In this document: positions 8,894-16,502 of the stretch, piece after piece | How positions within the stretch are numbered: the stretch's first letter is position 1 | How the letters are laid out: the number at the start of each line of letters is the position of its first letter | From: Sporomusa sp. KB1 | Lineage (GTDB): Bacteria; Bacillota; Negativicutes; Sporomusales; Sporomusaceae | DNA: 64,000 bases | Direction: 5' to 3' | NCBI RefSeq assembly: GCF_007830295.1 | Contig: NZ_VLKC01000002.1 | Span: forward strand, 1,088,940 to 1,152,939 | Notes under the pieces: model-generated | What the model saw: only the letters and a program-made list of their open reading frames with translations | Told to the model about the DNA's origin: nothing | The model's database searches: none | Program-made: the position numbers and the translations under genes

Positions 8894-8902
8894 TTCACCC
8901 CC

Positions 8903-10627
8903 TTACCATGTAATATCGGCCGTCGCCGTTGTTCCTGCTACAGCCCCCGGCAAATCACCGCCCTGGCTGCTGCCGCAGTTGGCGCTCATATCAACCGCCA
9001 TTTCCAGCGCGTCCGGGCCGTCCTTTTTACCCTTGGGATAGCTTTCTAGCTGAGAGCGCAGCAAAGTGTGCTGCTCATGGATTTTTACATACCCGTTGTT
9101 GACGCTGGGCTGCATTCCTTCTAACCGCACATTTTTGGGCAGATTGCGGTGGAACGGCTTGATCGGCAGATGCAGCCGGCGCTTCATAGCCCGTTTAAAG
9201 GCTTCGGTAGCAAAAAATGCCTGAAACTGCACATCCTCAATGCCCACTACCTTAAACCGCAGTCCCTGGTTCATGAACCACTCCGCCGTAACAAACATAG
9301 CCTCAATGGTAACATCCGGCGACCGGCGCGCAATATCGGCCACTACCGAGTACATCTGTCCGGTTTCTCGGTCCGTCCCCAGCACGATGATGGCCGAGAA
9401 ATCCGACTTTTCTGTTTTACCCATACTGGGGTCAACCACCATAACGAGGAGCAAATTTTTCAGCGGTGGCCGGTCATCATCATGGTAGAGGACCGGCTTA
9501 AAAAATTTATCCTCACTGGATTTCGGGTCATTCTGCAGTTCCGACCAGAAGGATTCCTCGCCGTCGACCACGCGGGCCACCATGATAGAATAATAGCCGT
9601 CCGGAAAATTCGGATTGCCGTTTTCCCAAAGGACCTTGGTCCCCCGCAGCATTTCTTTCCGGTTGCGCTCGAAAAAGGCGCGGGCATCCGCTTCATGGGC
9701 TGGGTTCTGCAGATTAACGAAAATCCGTTTCCATTCATCCCATAGGTCTTCCCGTTCGGCGAAAGAGATAACCGCCCGATACACTTTAATATCATAGCCA
9801 GGAGACTGTGTAAGTTCTGAAAGCAAGGAATCATCGTCGATAATCGTTCCAATAACAAAAAAATCAGTGTAGGCCGCTCCAGCGCGCCGCACTGCTCTTT
9901 TGTACCACTTTTTCAACTTTTTCCGCTGATCTACCGTTGCCGTATTTTCATCATTTTCCAAATCATCAATAATGATTAGATCAGGCCGCCTTTCCTTATT
10001 ACGGCGACCACGCACCTTCATCCCGGCACCAAGAGCTTTAACGATTACTCCAGTAGACGTGACAATTTTGCTTTCCTGCCACACCTTTCCTTTCAAATCC
10101 CCGAAGTCCTCACGAATGCGCTCATTATTCTCTAACGCATCTTTGATATTTGTAATAAAGTCCTCGGCTTGATCCCCGGAGTCAGATAAGATTAAAATAA
10201 ACTTTTTCTTTTTATAGACAATCGTCCAATTAGGAAAAATGAAGTCCCATAAAGTTGTTTTAGCATGACCACGGGGCGCAACCCGCAAAACACTAGATCC
10301 GCCGCCTTTGTTAATCACATCCCGGAAATCCTCGCACCATGCCTGATGAAATCCCGGCATTTCCCCCGGTATATAGTCCGGGAAGTAGGCGCGGGCGAAG
10401 TATTCCGGCTCCCGTTCAGCCAGCAGTTTGCGAATACCGGCGGGGCCGAAGATGGGAGCTTTTTGCTCATTGATGAGCTTGACTAAATCCGGGTGCAGGT
10501 CTACATACTGATGAAGAAGCTCAATTTCCCAGGCTTCCGCCTCGCGCGCTGTTTCCTGGCCAACCAGGCGCTGAAGCACAGTGCCTGTAGGTTTGGAGTC
10601 AGGCGGCCTTTTTCTATTCGTCGCCAT
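8903..10627 (-). CDS. terL: Large terminase subunit (Mu gp28-like)
   Basis: A 574-residue packaging motor. The ATPase has a Walker A-like APRGHAKTT near residue 120 and Walker B DLIIIDDLE near 215. The C-terminal RNase H-like nuclease shows the acidic residues in VVDPSMGK, VGIEDVQF and KDGPDALEMAVD. It cuts concatenated or integrated DNA and drives it into the prohead; Mu-like phages package from the integrated copy. The start ATG has no clear ribosome binding site and overlaps the end of a 49-codon ORF by 14 bases, so translational coupling is likely. Confidence 0.92.
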   Translation of the reverse strand: MATNRKRPPDSKPTGTVLQRLVGQETAREAEAWEIELLHQYVDLHPDLVKLINEQKAPIFGPAGIRKLLAEREPEYFARAYFPDYIPGEMPGFHQAWCEDFRDVINKGGGSSVLRVAPRGHAKTTLWDFIFPNWTIVYKKKKFILILSDSGDQAEDFITNIKDALENNERIREDFGDLKGKVWQESKIVTSTGVIVKALGAGMKVRGRRNKERRPDLIIIDDLENDENTATVDQRKKLKKWYKRAVRRAGAAYTDFFVIGTIIDDDSLLSELTQSPGYDIKVYRAVISFAEREDLWDEWKRIFVNLQNPAHEADARAFFERNRKEMLRGTKVLWENGNPNFPDGYYSIMVARVVDGEESFWSELQNDPKSSEDKFFKPVLYHDDDRPPLKNLLLVMVVDPSMGKTEKSDFSAIIVLGTDRETGQMYSVVADIARRSPDVTIEAMFVTAEWFMNQGLRFKVVGIEDVQFQAFFATEAFKRAMKRRLHLPIKPFHRNLPKNVRLEGMQPSVNNGYVKIHEQHTLLRSQLESYPKGKKDGPDALEMAVDMSANCGSSQGGDLPGAVAGTTATADITW

Positions 10628-10763
10628 GGCTTAACGGTACAAACGGCAATAGTCCATGAATTAGGTGCGCAGTTCCATGTCTTATATGATGCCAGGCAAT
10701 ACGACAGTTGCCCCGGAAATGAGCAGTGTAAGCATCCCATTTATTGCGAAGTTTTTTAAGCAT
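10614..10763 (-). CDS. Candidate 49-residue protein between small and large terminase
   Basis: A short reading frame, below usual length cut-offs, fills the gap between the terminase genes. It starts with ATG at 10763, with AGGGGTGA about 6 bases upstream, five bases after the small terminase stop, and ends 14 bases inside the large terminase gene. The peptide starts MLKKLRNKWDAYTAHFRGN, is rich in His and basic residues, and ends PFVPLSHGDE. I do not recognise it. The good ribosome binding site and tight spacing are the evidence; the large terminase start itself lacks such a site, so this ORF may also carry ribosomes to it. Confidence 0.6.
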   Translation of the reverse strand: MLKKLRNKWDAYTAHFRGNCRIAWHHIRHGTAHLIHGLLPFVPLSHGDE

Positions 10764-10767
10764 AATT

Positions 10768-11346
10768 TCACCCCTGTCCTGCCGTTAATTCCGTTCGTAC
10801 GGTTTCCAATTTGGCTGCCAGCACAGTCAGCACATCAGGCATGCCAGCAAGCTCCACTCTAAGTTCTCCCATAATCCTGTCGACGGCAGCGCCTACACCC
10901 TGGTTATATTGTAGCTTGAACTTTTCCCGGTTCACGCCGCTGCGGGAGAGCGTGCCGATCAGCCGCCCGGCCTGCGCCAACGACATTTCCTCAAAGTCCT
11001 CTTCATCAGCAGTCGCCACTTTTTGCAACAGCCCCTGCAGCATGACCTGCTCCGCTGCTTCCGCGATATCGGTTCCCGGTCGGTCCCGCAGAACGTCCAC
11101 CAAAACTTTCACCTGCTCGCGGGCTTTAATCACTCGTTCAGCCACTTGGGACATGGAATTATGATAGCGGCAGATGGAGGACTTGCCGATACGCTCACCG
11201 GCATCAAATACAGCCTGGGCGATATCTTCGTATCCATACCCCTCGGCCAGCATCCGGTCCACCATATCCCGGCACTGCAGCTTCTCTACCAGATAATGAC
11301 GCCGCTTAATTTCACGCTGTTGCTTTTCCTGTTTCTCTTCACTCAT
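10768..11346 (-). CDS. Small terminase subunit (Mu gp27-like, DUF3486)
   Basis: A 192-residue protein of the DUF3486 / Mu gp27 family, the DNA-recognition subunit of the packaging enzyme. The N-terminal part is a helix-turn-helix (MLAEGYGYEDIAQAVFDAGE then IGKSSICRYHNSM). A middle helical section carries VLVDVLRDRPGTDIAEAAEQ, and the C-terminus (GELRVELAGMPDVLTVL) is the likely oligomerisation part. It precedes the large terminase, separated only by the 49-codon ORF. Confidence 0.85.
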   Translation of the reverse strand: MSEEKQEKQQREIKRRHYLVEKLQCRDMVDRMLAEGYGYEDIAQAVFDAGERIGKSSICRYHNSMSQVAERVIKAREQVKVLVDVLRDRPGTDIAEAAEQVMLQGLLQKVATADEEDFEEMSLAQAGRLIGTLSRSGVNREKFKLQYNQGVGAAVDRIMGELRVELAGMPDVLTVLAAKLETVRTELTAGQG

Positions 11347-11352
11347 AGGCCA

Positions 11353-11661
11353 TTACTCCCTGGGGATAATGATACCGGGGTCCTCTTCAATGGAATGCTC
11401 CAACAAATCAATTCCCTTGGCTTTGAGCCTTACTGTCAGCACAGGATTCTCCGCTTTTTCAAAGCATGTGTCCTGTGTTTCAATATAGCCTTTATCCACC
11501 AAATACTGTAGCTGCGATTCCAGGAAAGATTCCGTCATGGGCAATCCGCGTTGAATAAGACATATATCAATGACATGCGCCGGTACTGGCTGGGGTTGAC
11601 CAATATTCAAGACTTTTAAAATAGTTCCCCGTGCTAACTTTTTATGGGTAACATCAAACAT
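11353..11661 (-). CDS. Winged-helix-like phage protein (Mu gp26 position)
   Basis: A 102-residue protein starting MFDVTHKKLARGTILKVLN. The pattern LPMTESFLESQLQYLVDKGYI resembles a winged-helix fold, as in small phage proteins occupying the Mu gp26 slot just before the small terminase. The start at 11661 is chosen because AAGGAAGTG lies 6 bases upstream and because it removes the overlap with the preceding gene that a 124-codon version would need. Function is unknown; a DNA-binding or packaging-accessory role is only a guess. Confidence 0.62.
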   Translation of the reverse strand: MFDVTHKKLARGTILKVLNIGQPQPVPAHVIDICLIQRGLPMTESFLESQLQYLVDKGYIETQDTCFEKAENPVLTVRLKAKGIDLLEHSIEEDPGIIIPRE

Positions 11662-11674
11662 CTGATTCACTTCC

Positions 11675-12013
11675 TTAACAGTCACTTTTTTCGGACCGGG
11701 ATAAGGCCCGGTCCAGTTTATGTTCAAAACTGGCCATCATACGAATATAATCATCCCGCAACACATAGGTAAAAGGCATTTTGTTGCGCATATCGTCGAT
11801 CTCCCGTCTAAGACTGGCAGTATCGGCTTTTAGTTCGGTTTTCAATACTGCATTTTCTACTTTTAACTCAGCTTTTAACTCACTGAGTTCTTTTTTTCGG
11901 TCGTTAATGTCCTGCCGGATCTGGGAATGGGTTATTTTTGCAAAATATACTGCTGCGCCGGCCAGTGCACCAATGATCCCCTGTACAAGCCAGGTAATAA
12001 TTTTTTCTTCCAA
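11675..12013 (-). CDS. Membrane-anchored coiled-coil phage protein (Mu gp25 position)
   Basis: A 112-residue protein with one N-terminal transmembrane helix (WLVQGIIGALAGAAVYFAK) followed by a long charged coiled coil (about residues 30-90, heptads of Leu and Lys/Glu). This layout is shared by DUF2730/Mu gp25 proteins and, more loosely, by inner-membrane spanin subunits and haemolysin XhlA-type proteins. No endolysin or holin is seen nearby, so a lysis role is open. It follows the preceding small gene by one base and precedes the gp26-like gene. Confidence 0.6.
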   Translation of the reverse strand: MEEKIITWLVQGIIGALAGAAVYFAKITHSQIRQDINDRKKELSELKAELKVENAVLKTELKADTASLRREIDDMRNKMPFTYVLRDDYIRMMASFEHKLDRALSRSEKSDC

Positions 12014-12014
12014 G

Positions 12015-12167
12015 TTATCTTACTACCACCTTTCCGCCTCTGGCCCGGAGTGCGCCATTATGCCCGCGTTCGTAAGCTTCGCGCCGCATCAACCGGCGGA
12101 TTTCATTTTGTGTCAGATGCTCCGTGCCTTGCTTGTTTTTTGTTTTATCCTGCTCCTTACTCTCCAA
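12015..12167 (-). CDS. Small basic phage protein
   Basis: A 50-residue basic protein whose C-terminus has LTQNEIRRLMRREAYERGHN. The start is taken as TTG at 12167 with GAGGTG about 8 bases upstream. A longer frame from 12239 would run through the terminator hairpin at 12199-12225 and is therefore unlikely. It is the first gene after that terminator and so opens the packaging/late operon. No family is recognised. Confidence 0.45.
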   Translation of the reverse strand: MESKEQDKTKNKQGTEHLTQNEIRRLMRREAYERGHNGALRARGGKVVVR

Positions 12168-12189
12168 ATTCCAACACCTCACTTTTTTC

Positions 12190-12225
12190 GAAATAGAAAA
12201 GACCGCAGCCAATAGGCGCGGTCTT
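12190..12225 (-). terminator. Intrinsic terminator between early/middle and late operons
   Basis: On the minus strand AAGACCGC and GCGGTCTT (8 perfect pairs) enclose an 11-base loop and are followed by TTTTCTATTT. It lies just downstream of the ArpU-like regulator gene. This cleanly divides the early/middle operon from the late genes and fits a late promoter controlled by that regulator or by antitermination. Confidence 0.8.
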
Positions 12226-12321
12226 ACATTGTTTGACATGATTTTATGCTATTATTCTACCACCATTTTTAGCGGCCTGCCGGAACAAAAACGGAAGTCT
12301 TTTTGTCTCAAAAATCGCAGT

Positions 12322-12888
12322 TTAGCCAATAAAATTGAACCGTTCATCCGATTTTTCCTTTTTGGCACGTGTACCAAAAATACCAACTGCAATATCTTCC
12401 ACCGCTTTTTCCAAGAGAGAGCGACACCAGCGTTCCGTATAATTCAGTTTCGTCTGAATCTCTTCCCAGGATTCCTCATTCATATAGCGCAGCTCAACCA
12501 GTTTTTTCAGTTCCGGCTTCAGACTCATCTTGGCCCGATTTATTTTTCTGATTAGGTTCTCCAGTTTTCTGATTTCCCGTTCAATGCCTTTAATTTCTTG
12601 GTTCAGCAACCGTTTTTTCTCGCACATGGCTTCCGGTTGCGTCAACTTGGCAGCAGGCCCGCCGGTAAACAGGCTGATTTGCCCGCCATAGGAGGAAATA
12701 GGAGGGGCGGCATCTTCGGCAGCAGCAAGCTCATTCTTTTTATCGAAAAGCGTGTCTTTTAGGTTATCGACGGCAGCGAGCAGGCCATTCCAGCTTTCCA
12801 AGTATCCTTCCGTCACACAAATATAGTCGTTATATCCATCAACAGCCCTCATATAGCCCGGTTTTTTTTTATTTATCTTCCGTTCCAC
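12322..12888 (-). CDS. ArpU/sigma-like phage late transcription regulator
   Basis: A 188-residue protein. The C-terminal part, from about residue 120, is a sigma-70 region 4-like helix-turn-helix (LVELRYMNEESWEEIQTKL then TERWCRSLLEKAV), as in ArpU/RinA-type activators of Firmicutes phages. The middle is a Lys/Glu coiled coil (KGIEREIRKLENLIRKINRA). It occupies the last place of the early/middle operon directly before a terminator, the position where Mu encodes its middle/late activators Mor and C. Activation of the packaging and head genes is inference from family and place. Confidence 0.75.
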   Translation of the reverse strand: MERKINKKKPGYMRAVDGYNDYICVTEGYLESWNGLLAAVDNLKDTLFDKKNELAAAEDAAPPISSYGGQISLFTGGPAAKLTQPEAMCEKKRLLNQEIKGIEREIRKLENLIRKINRAKMSLKPELKKLVELRYMNEESWEEIQTKLNYTERWCRSLLEKAVEDIAVGIFGTRAKKEKSDERFNFIG

Positions 12889-12931
12889 GTCGCGCCTCCC
12901 CCCGTAAGCCTCCGTTCAAAGCTTCGACTGA

Positions 12932-13198
12932 CTAACCATGTAGTGATCGGGCTCGCTCCAAATTTTTATAGCGTTTCTTTTGTTTGTTCTTTGTACCAAA
13001 TAACTTGTTTAATAGTCTTTCATTAAACCAAAACTTCCCCAGTGTGCCGCAAATCTGAACTTTTGATGAAATCTCAACCTCCGGTATACTTTCAATTGGA
13101 TTAAAACCAAATTCCATAGCTTCTAAAATACCGACCATAGATTTAGTTCCTGCTTGACTCACGATATAGATCTTTGCATCCATTTCCTGGTCTCCCAT
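12932..13198 (-). CDS. Hypothetical phage protein, 88 residues
   Basis: A small protein starting MGDQEMDAKIYIVSQAGTKS; an alternative start six codons in (MDAKIYIV) is possible. The first 55 residues look alpha/beta (IYIV, SMVGILEAMEFGF, IPEVEIS), and the end is strongly basic (KNKQKKRYKNLERARS). I do not recognise a family. It lies in the middle operon between the 72-residue protein and the ArpU-like regulator, with short spacers on both sides. Confidence 0.5.
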   Translation of the reverse strand: MGDQEMDAKIYIVSQAGTKSMVGILEAMEFGFNPIESIPEVEISSKVQICGTLGKFWFNERLLNKLFGTKNKQKKRYKNLERARSLHG

Positions 13199-13204
13199 AA
13201 CTAC

Positions 13205-13423
13205 TTATCCCCTCTTAACAATCGGCGTCCAGCCTAACGGCTGCCGCGCATCTTTCGTAAACTGCAGCACGATCTCCATGTTATCCGGTATTCGGTCCCC
13301 CGGCACTGCTTTATAAAACTGCCCGGTATACACAATCGTAAACATTCCGGCAATACTGGCATTGGCATCCGCCAGGCCGTCTTTAATGGCCTGTTTAACC
13401 GTGGCCCGCTGTCTGGTTATCAA
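13205..13423 (-). CDS. Hypothetical phage protein, 72 residues
   Basis: A small protein with an N-terminal helix (ATVKQAIKDGLADANASIAG) and a beta-like rest (MFTIVYTGQFYKAVPGDRIP, IVLQFTKDARQPLGW). It overlaps the end of the gemA-like gene by 29 bases, so the two are probably translationally coupled. Not recognised. The spacing and the strand fit an authentic gene in the middle operon. Confidence 0.5.
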   Translation of the reverse strand: MITRQRATVKQAIKDGLADANASIAGMFTIVYTGQFYKAVPGDRIPDNMEIVLQFTKDARQPLGWTPIVKRG

Positions 13424-13838
13424 AGAGATCAGCCCCTTTCGGCGTCTCGCCCTTGGGCTGCCGGGCGATCATATCTTTCAGAGCTTCAATCAGGTTATGC
13501 GCCTGTGCCTTGGTCAACCATTCGCGCCGATCCACGCGCAGCCGCTTCTGGATGAATGCCTGTAGCCGTTTTGCATTACCAGCCCAGCCAAGTTCTTTTT
13601 CAAGCTGACCGATTTTCCAGTCCTGCTGCGGCGTCATTTTGTTATTATCCCGTTTTTGCCCCTTGTCCCCGGACTTGCCGCCCAGCCGCGCAATAATCCG
13701 GTCAACCTGGGCATTAGTGAGAGCTGACAGACTGGGACGGCCGGACACATCTTCCGCTATTTTTCTCAAATCATCTTCATCAAGCCTCTGGCGAATGGCT
13801 AAACCAAACAGCATTCGAATCTGCCCTGCATTTGCCAT
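13395..13838 (-). CDS. gemA: GemA-like protein (DUF1018, Mu gp16)
   Basis: A 147-residue protein matching the GemA/DUF1018 family: IRMLFGLAIRQRLDEDDLR near the start, LSALTNAQVDRIIARLGG, then a second conserved half with QDWKIGQLEKELGWAGNAKRL and VDRREWLTKAQAHNLIEAL. Mu GemA influences host gene expression and DNA topology; the biochemical role is unsettled. The start has AAAGGGGAG 9 bases upstream. It lies in the expected middle-region place after the Gam-position gene. Confidence 0.85.
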   Translation of the reverse strand: MANAGQIRMLFGLAIRQRLDEDDLRKIAEDVSGRPSLSALTNAQVDRIIARLGGKSGDKGQKRDNNKMTPQQDWKIGQLEKELGWAGNAKRLQAFIQKRLRVDRREWLTKAQAHNLIEALKDMIARQPKGETPKGADLFDNQTAGHG

Positions 13839-13852
13839 ATAAATTCTCCCCT

Positions 13853-14497
13853 TTAGGCCGCGTCAGTATCGTCACTCTCCGACTCGGCATCATAATTGAG
13901 TCCAATACTAAGGCTTTCCTCAATGAATACGCACTTTTTCAATTCATCCCGGTTAATCTTGTCCAGATCAAAGAACCGTTCGATTTATTCCAGATTTTTG
14001 GCTTCCCGAATCGCATCCAGTTCCTCTTCACGGGCACCGGTCACGCCCAGACTTGCTAAAACCTCTTTATCCTTCCGGTATTCACCCTTGAGCTTCTTTT
14101 TAGCAACCTTGATTTTCTTGGCATCCAGCCCCATACCGGCCAGAATCCCGTCAAGATCATGCTGCCGGAAATCACCTTTAACCAAAGCAATGAGCGCATC
14201 TTTAAACCGACCGTCCACTTTATATTTGACTTCTTCTTCCCGTTTTACCTTATCCCTAACCAAATTCCCTACCACAGCCACCAGTCGGTCAAAGTTATCA
14301 ATTTCAAACTTTTCTTTGTACATGGCTTCGCAGTTGCCGGCCGTGCCAAATAACTGCAGGTGTTTGAGACTCTTGTTCTCCATATCCGTCAGTGCCGCTG
14401 TCTGCAACTCGGCCTTAATACTGTCCAATTCCTTTTTTTGTTCCCGTATCGCCCGGTCCAGTACAATGGCCCGGTCAACCTTTTCCGTAAGGCTCAT
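13853..14497 (-). pseudogene. Gam-position early protein interrupted by an in-frame TAA
   Basis: The first part (170 codons, 14497 to the TAA at 13987-13985) is a helical, Lys/Glu-rich protein with an N-terminal coiled coil (EQKKELDSIKAELQT) and a conserved-looking core (RFKDALIALVKGDFRQHDLD). After the TAA the same frame stays open for 43 codons (IERFFDLDKINRDELKKCVF, then an acidic tail SESDDTDAA) up to TAA at 13853. That segment has no start codon or ribosome site of its own and ends just before gemA's site, so it looks like the true C-terminus. Mu places the nuclease inhibitor Gam here, but homology to Gam is not evident. A nonsense mutation, sequencing error or readthrough are possible. 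Confidence 0.6.
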
Positions 14498-14778
14498 TAC
14501 ATTACCCCCAGTCTGTCCGCAAGTAGAGATGAAATAACTAGATTTTGTTCATCTTGGGTAAGCGTCTTTAAAAAGGCTACGGCAAATTCCAACCTGAAGT
14601 TAGTTGGGGTCATCTCTCTCACAAAAACTGTCGAGCCTTCATTAATCGCGATAATGACACCTTTTGTTCCGTCATAACTTTCAATAAAGGTATCGCCGTT
14701 TACTTCTACAGCCAGTTGAACTACTTTAGGCGCTTTATCTATCACAGTTGGTGATATTTCACTCGTTTTTGTATGCAT
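14497..14778 (-). CDS. Hypothetical early phage protein, 93 residues
   Basis: Starts MHTKTSEISPTVIDKAPKVV at the ATG at 14778, chosen because GAGGTGCAAGG stands just upstream; an upstream start at 14793 would overlap the AbrB-like gene. A middle beta-like section (VNGDTFIESYDGTKGVIIAI) is followed by a helical end (FAVAFLKTLTQDEQNLVISS). It overlaps the next gene by one base. Not recognised. Confidence 0.5.
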   Translation of the reverse strand: MHTKTSEISPTVIDKAPKVVQLAVEVNGDTFIESYDGTKGVIIAINEGSTVFVREMTPTNFRLEFAVAFLKTLTQDEQNLVISSLLADRLGVM

Positions 14779-14789
14779 TACCTTGCACC

Positions 14790-15026
14790 TCACAATCCGC
14801 TAACGGTGTCGCGGCAGGATTTGCATGCAAACCGGCCTTTATGGACTTTTAAATTTTCGTCTGATCCGCAGAATACGCAGGCACCGACTACACGTTTCAG
14901 TACGATATCCCCATTGTCAACCACTTTGATGTTCAGCTTTTCGCCCTCTTCGATCCCTAATTCCCGTCTGAGGGCAGAGGGGAGGGTGACTCCCCCGCTG
15001 CGGTTAATTTTTTTATTAAATTCCAT
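14790..15026 (-). CDS. AbrB-type DNA-binding protein fused to a zinc ribbon
   Basis: A 78-residue protein. Residues 5-45 form a SpoVT/AbrB (MazE-like) swapped-hairpin domain: INRSGGVTLPSALRRELGIE then GEKLNIKVVDNGDIVL. Residues 50-73 form a CxxC...CxxC zinc ribbon (VFCGSDE, then FACKSCRD; Cys-x2-Cys twice, 17 residues apart). Such proteins bind DNA as dimers and often regulate transition-state or phage genes. The gene starts one base after the ASCH-domain gene in the direction of transcription. Target genes are unknown. Confidence 0.8.
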   Translation of the reverse strand: MEFNKKINRSGGVTLPSALRRELGIEEGEKLNIKVVDNGDIVLKRVVGACVFCGSDENLKVHKGRFACKSCRDTVSGL

Positions 15027-15593
15027 TTAAATTGCCTCCTCATAATCATAGTTCCATTCCCAAAGCCGCTGCATGCCCTTGGACGGCACTGGCTCGATCC
15101 GGCGCACGTTGGCGAGTATCCAGGCGTAGCGTGGTTCTTTCTTAAATCCGCCATTTGGGTAATACCCGAACATTGTCTCAGGATATCGAATGCGGATAAA
15201 ATCTTCCGCTTTAGGCTCTTTAATACCGTCAGGATATGCATAATAAAACTTACTTTGCTCATCATTAACGCCAGGTTGCCAGTTTAAATCATGTCCATAG
15301 CCATTGACGACATAGACCTCAACCAGATCAGCTATGGCAATCACAGCGCCAACCGGCAATAACTTTGTTCTGCCGTATCCATTTAACATTAGCTCTTGTT
15401 TCGTCATATTCGGCCATAACGCGGAGTGAAAGGGTTCTCGGTAAGTAATTTCTCGCCTGTCCATTGTCCACCCCTTCCCTGCATGAATCGCAATCGGCCC
15501 CCGGTATTTCGTCACCCAGTTCCGCGTCTCAATTCGTTTAGCGCCGTAGGCTATTAACGACGCCCACGGCTGCAGGATGGTTAACGCCTTCAT
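15027..15593 (-). CDS. ASCH domain protein
   Basis: A 188-residue protein whose first 120 residues form an ASCH domain: ALTILQPWASLIAYGAKRIE, TRNWVTKYRGPIAIHAGKGW and later LLPVGAVIAIADLVEV. ASCH folds are related to PUA, bind RNA or modified nucleosides, and are common in phage early operons. The GxKxxExR-type motif (GAKRIETR) is intact. A C-terminal part with YAWILANVRRIEPVPSKGMQ closes the fold. It overlaps the upstream gene by four bases. Its role for the phage is not known. Confidence 0.82.
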   Translation of the reverse strand: MKALTILQPWASLIAYGAKRIETRNWVTKYRGPIAIHAGKGWTMDRREITYREPFHSALWPNMTKQELMLNGYGRTKLLPVGAVIAIADLVEVYVVNGYGHDLNWQPGVNDEQSKFYYAYPDGIKEPKAEDFIRIRYPETMFGYYPNGGFKKEPRYAWILANVRRIEPVPSKGMQRLWEWNYDYEEAI

Positions 15594-15883
15594 TGACTTC
15601 CCCCTTTGCTGCTTCCTGTCTCAAGTCCCCAGGCAAATCCCGCCTTTTCGGGCTTCAGTCCCGCTGCTTTCATTTCTCTATCCGACATAATCACATAACC
15701 GCGCTTTCCCGCAATCGTTGCTTTAAATACATAGGTTGGAGTTCGCCTCACATGCTCCAACGCTTGACCATACGTGGTATGTTTACCGGATCTGACTTCA
15801 GACATAAATCGGCGGCTTTGCTGTTTTGAATGAATATCCCACGCCCGCTTAGCAGTTTTCTCATAGTCTGTTTGAAACTCCAT
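15590..15883 (-). CDS. Hypothetical early phage protein, 97 residues
   Basis: Starts MEFQTDYEKTAKRAWDIHSK. The rest has RRFMSEVRSGKHTTYGQALE and TYVFKATIAGKRGYVIMSDR. It is basic and may contact nucleic acid, but no family is recognised. It is separated by two bases from the gene before and overlaps the ASCH gene by four bases, which supports it as a real operon member. Confidence 0.55.
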   Translation of the reverse strand: MEFQTDYEKTAKRAWDIHSKQQSRRFMSEVRSGKHTTYGQALEHVRRTPTYVFKATIAGKRGYVIMSDREMKAAGLKPEKAGFAWGLETGSSKGGSQ

Positions 15884-15885
15884 GC

Positions 15886-16491
15886 TTAGCCATTATTCCG
15901 CTTCGGGAGGCATTCTTTTATATAGACCAGAAACTGCACGCCGTTCGTTAAGCAGACCGAAAACTCATCGTCCGCAATCTGCCTAAGTTCTCGAATCCCT
16001 AGGAAGGAAGGGACAAAGTCCCCAGGCTTCAGTACCGGAGCACTGGGAGAGACAGGAGGAGAAGGCTGCTTCGTCTGGTACCAGGCTCCTGCTGGCAATT
16101 CCGCCTGGCTCTTTGCTTTGGCCGCTTCGATGGCCGGCTGCAGATATTCCGGCGGCATTACATCCCACCGCTTGCCGCTGTAGCTATGCCGGAGTTCAAA
16201 AAGAGCCTGCTCCTGATCGTCAATCGTTCCGCTAAACTGGGTAACCGTTATTTTATACGCCGTGGTCCGGCTGCGTTCAACCGCAATGCAGTAGTCATTC
16301 TTTTGCAAAACAAATACCACATGGCCAATATCCTCAATTTCCTCCGGCTGGGGCAGGTAAGTGGCTGTTTTTTTGCCCCCATTGTCCCGGCATAAAATAC
16401 GGGCAAACCCTTTTGTTTTCCCGGCTGCACCCGTTTCCGCCACGGCAGGCAACCCGGTCTTGGTCCTTGTAACAGTAAGTAAATATTCCAT
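15886..16491 (-). CDS. Hypothetical early phage protein, 201 residues
   Basis: N-terminal half: ITVTQFSGTIDDQEQALFEL and RHSYSGKRWDVMPPEYLQPA; a Pro-rich linker around residues 140-155 (PSPPVSPSAPVLKPG) leads to a small C-terminal domain (LRQIADDEFSVCLTNGVQFL). The two-domain layout with a Pro linker is visible, but I cannot assign a function. The ribosome site (GGAG) is close to the start. It lies between the LysM-like membrane protein and the 97-residue gene. Confidence 0.55.
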   Translation of the reverse strand: MEYLLTVTRTKTGLPAVAETGAAGKTKGFARILCRDNGGKKTATYLPQPEEIEDIGHVVFVLQKNDYCIAVERSRTTAYKITVTQFSGTIDDQEQALFELRHSYSGKRWDVMPPEYLQPAIEAAKAKSQAELPAGAWYQTKQPSPPVSPSAPVLKPGDFVPSFLGIRELRQIADDEFSVCLTNGVQFLVYIKECLPKRNNG

Positions 16492-16502
16492 ATCTCGCCC
16501 TC

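Noticed and set aside
10501..10740. 79-codon minus-strand ORF over the terminase start
   Set aside because: It is a different frame from the 49-codon ORF, lacks a ribosome site and overlaps the large terminase for most of its length.
12168..12239. Upstream extension of the 50-residue protein
   Set aside because: The added codons would cover the terminator hairpin at 12199-12225, so transcription would stop within the gene.
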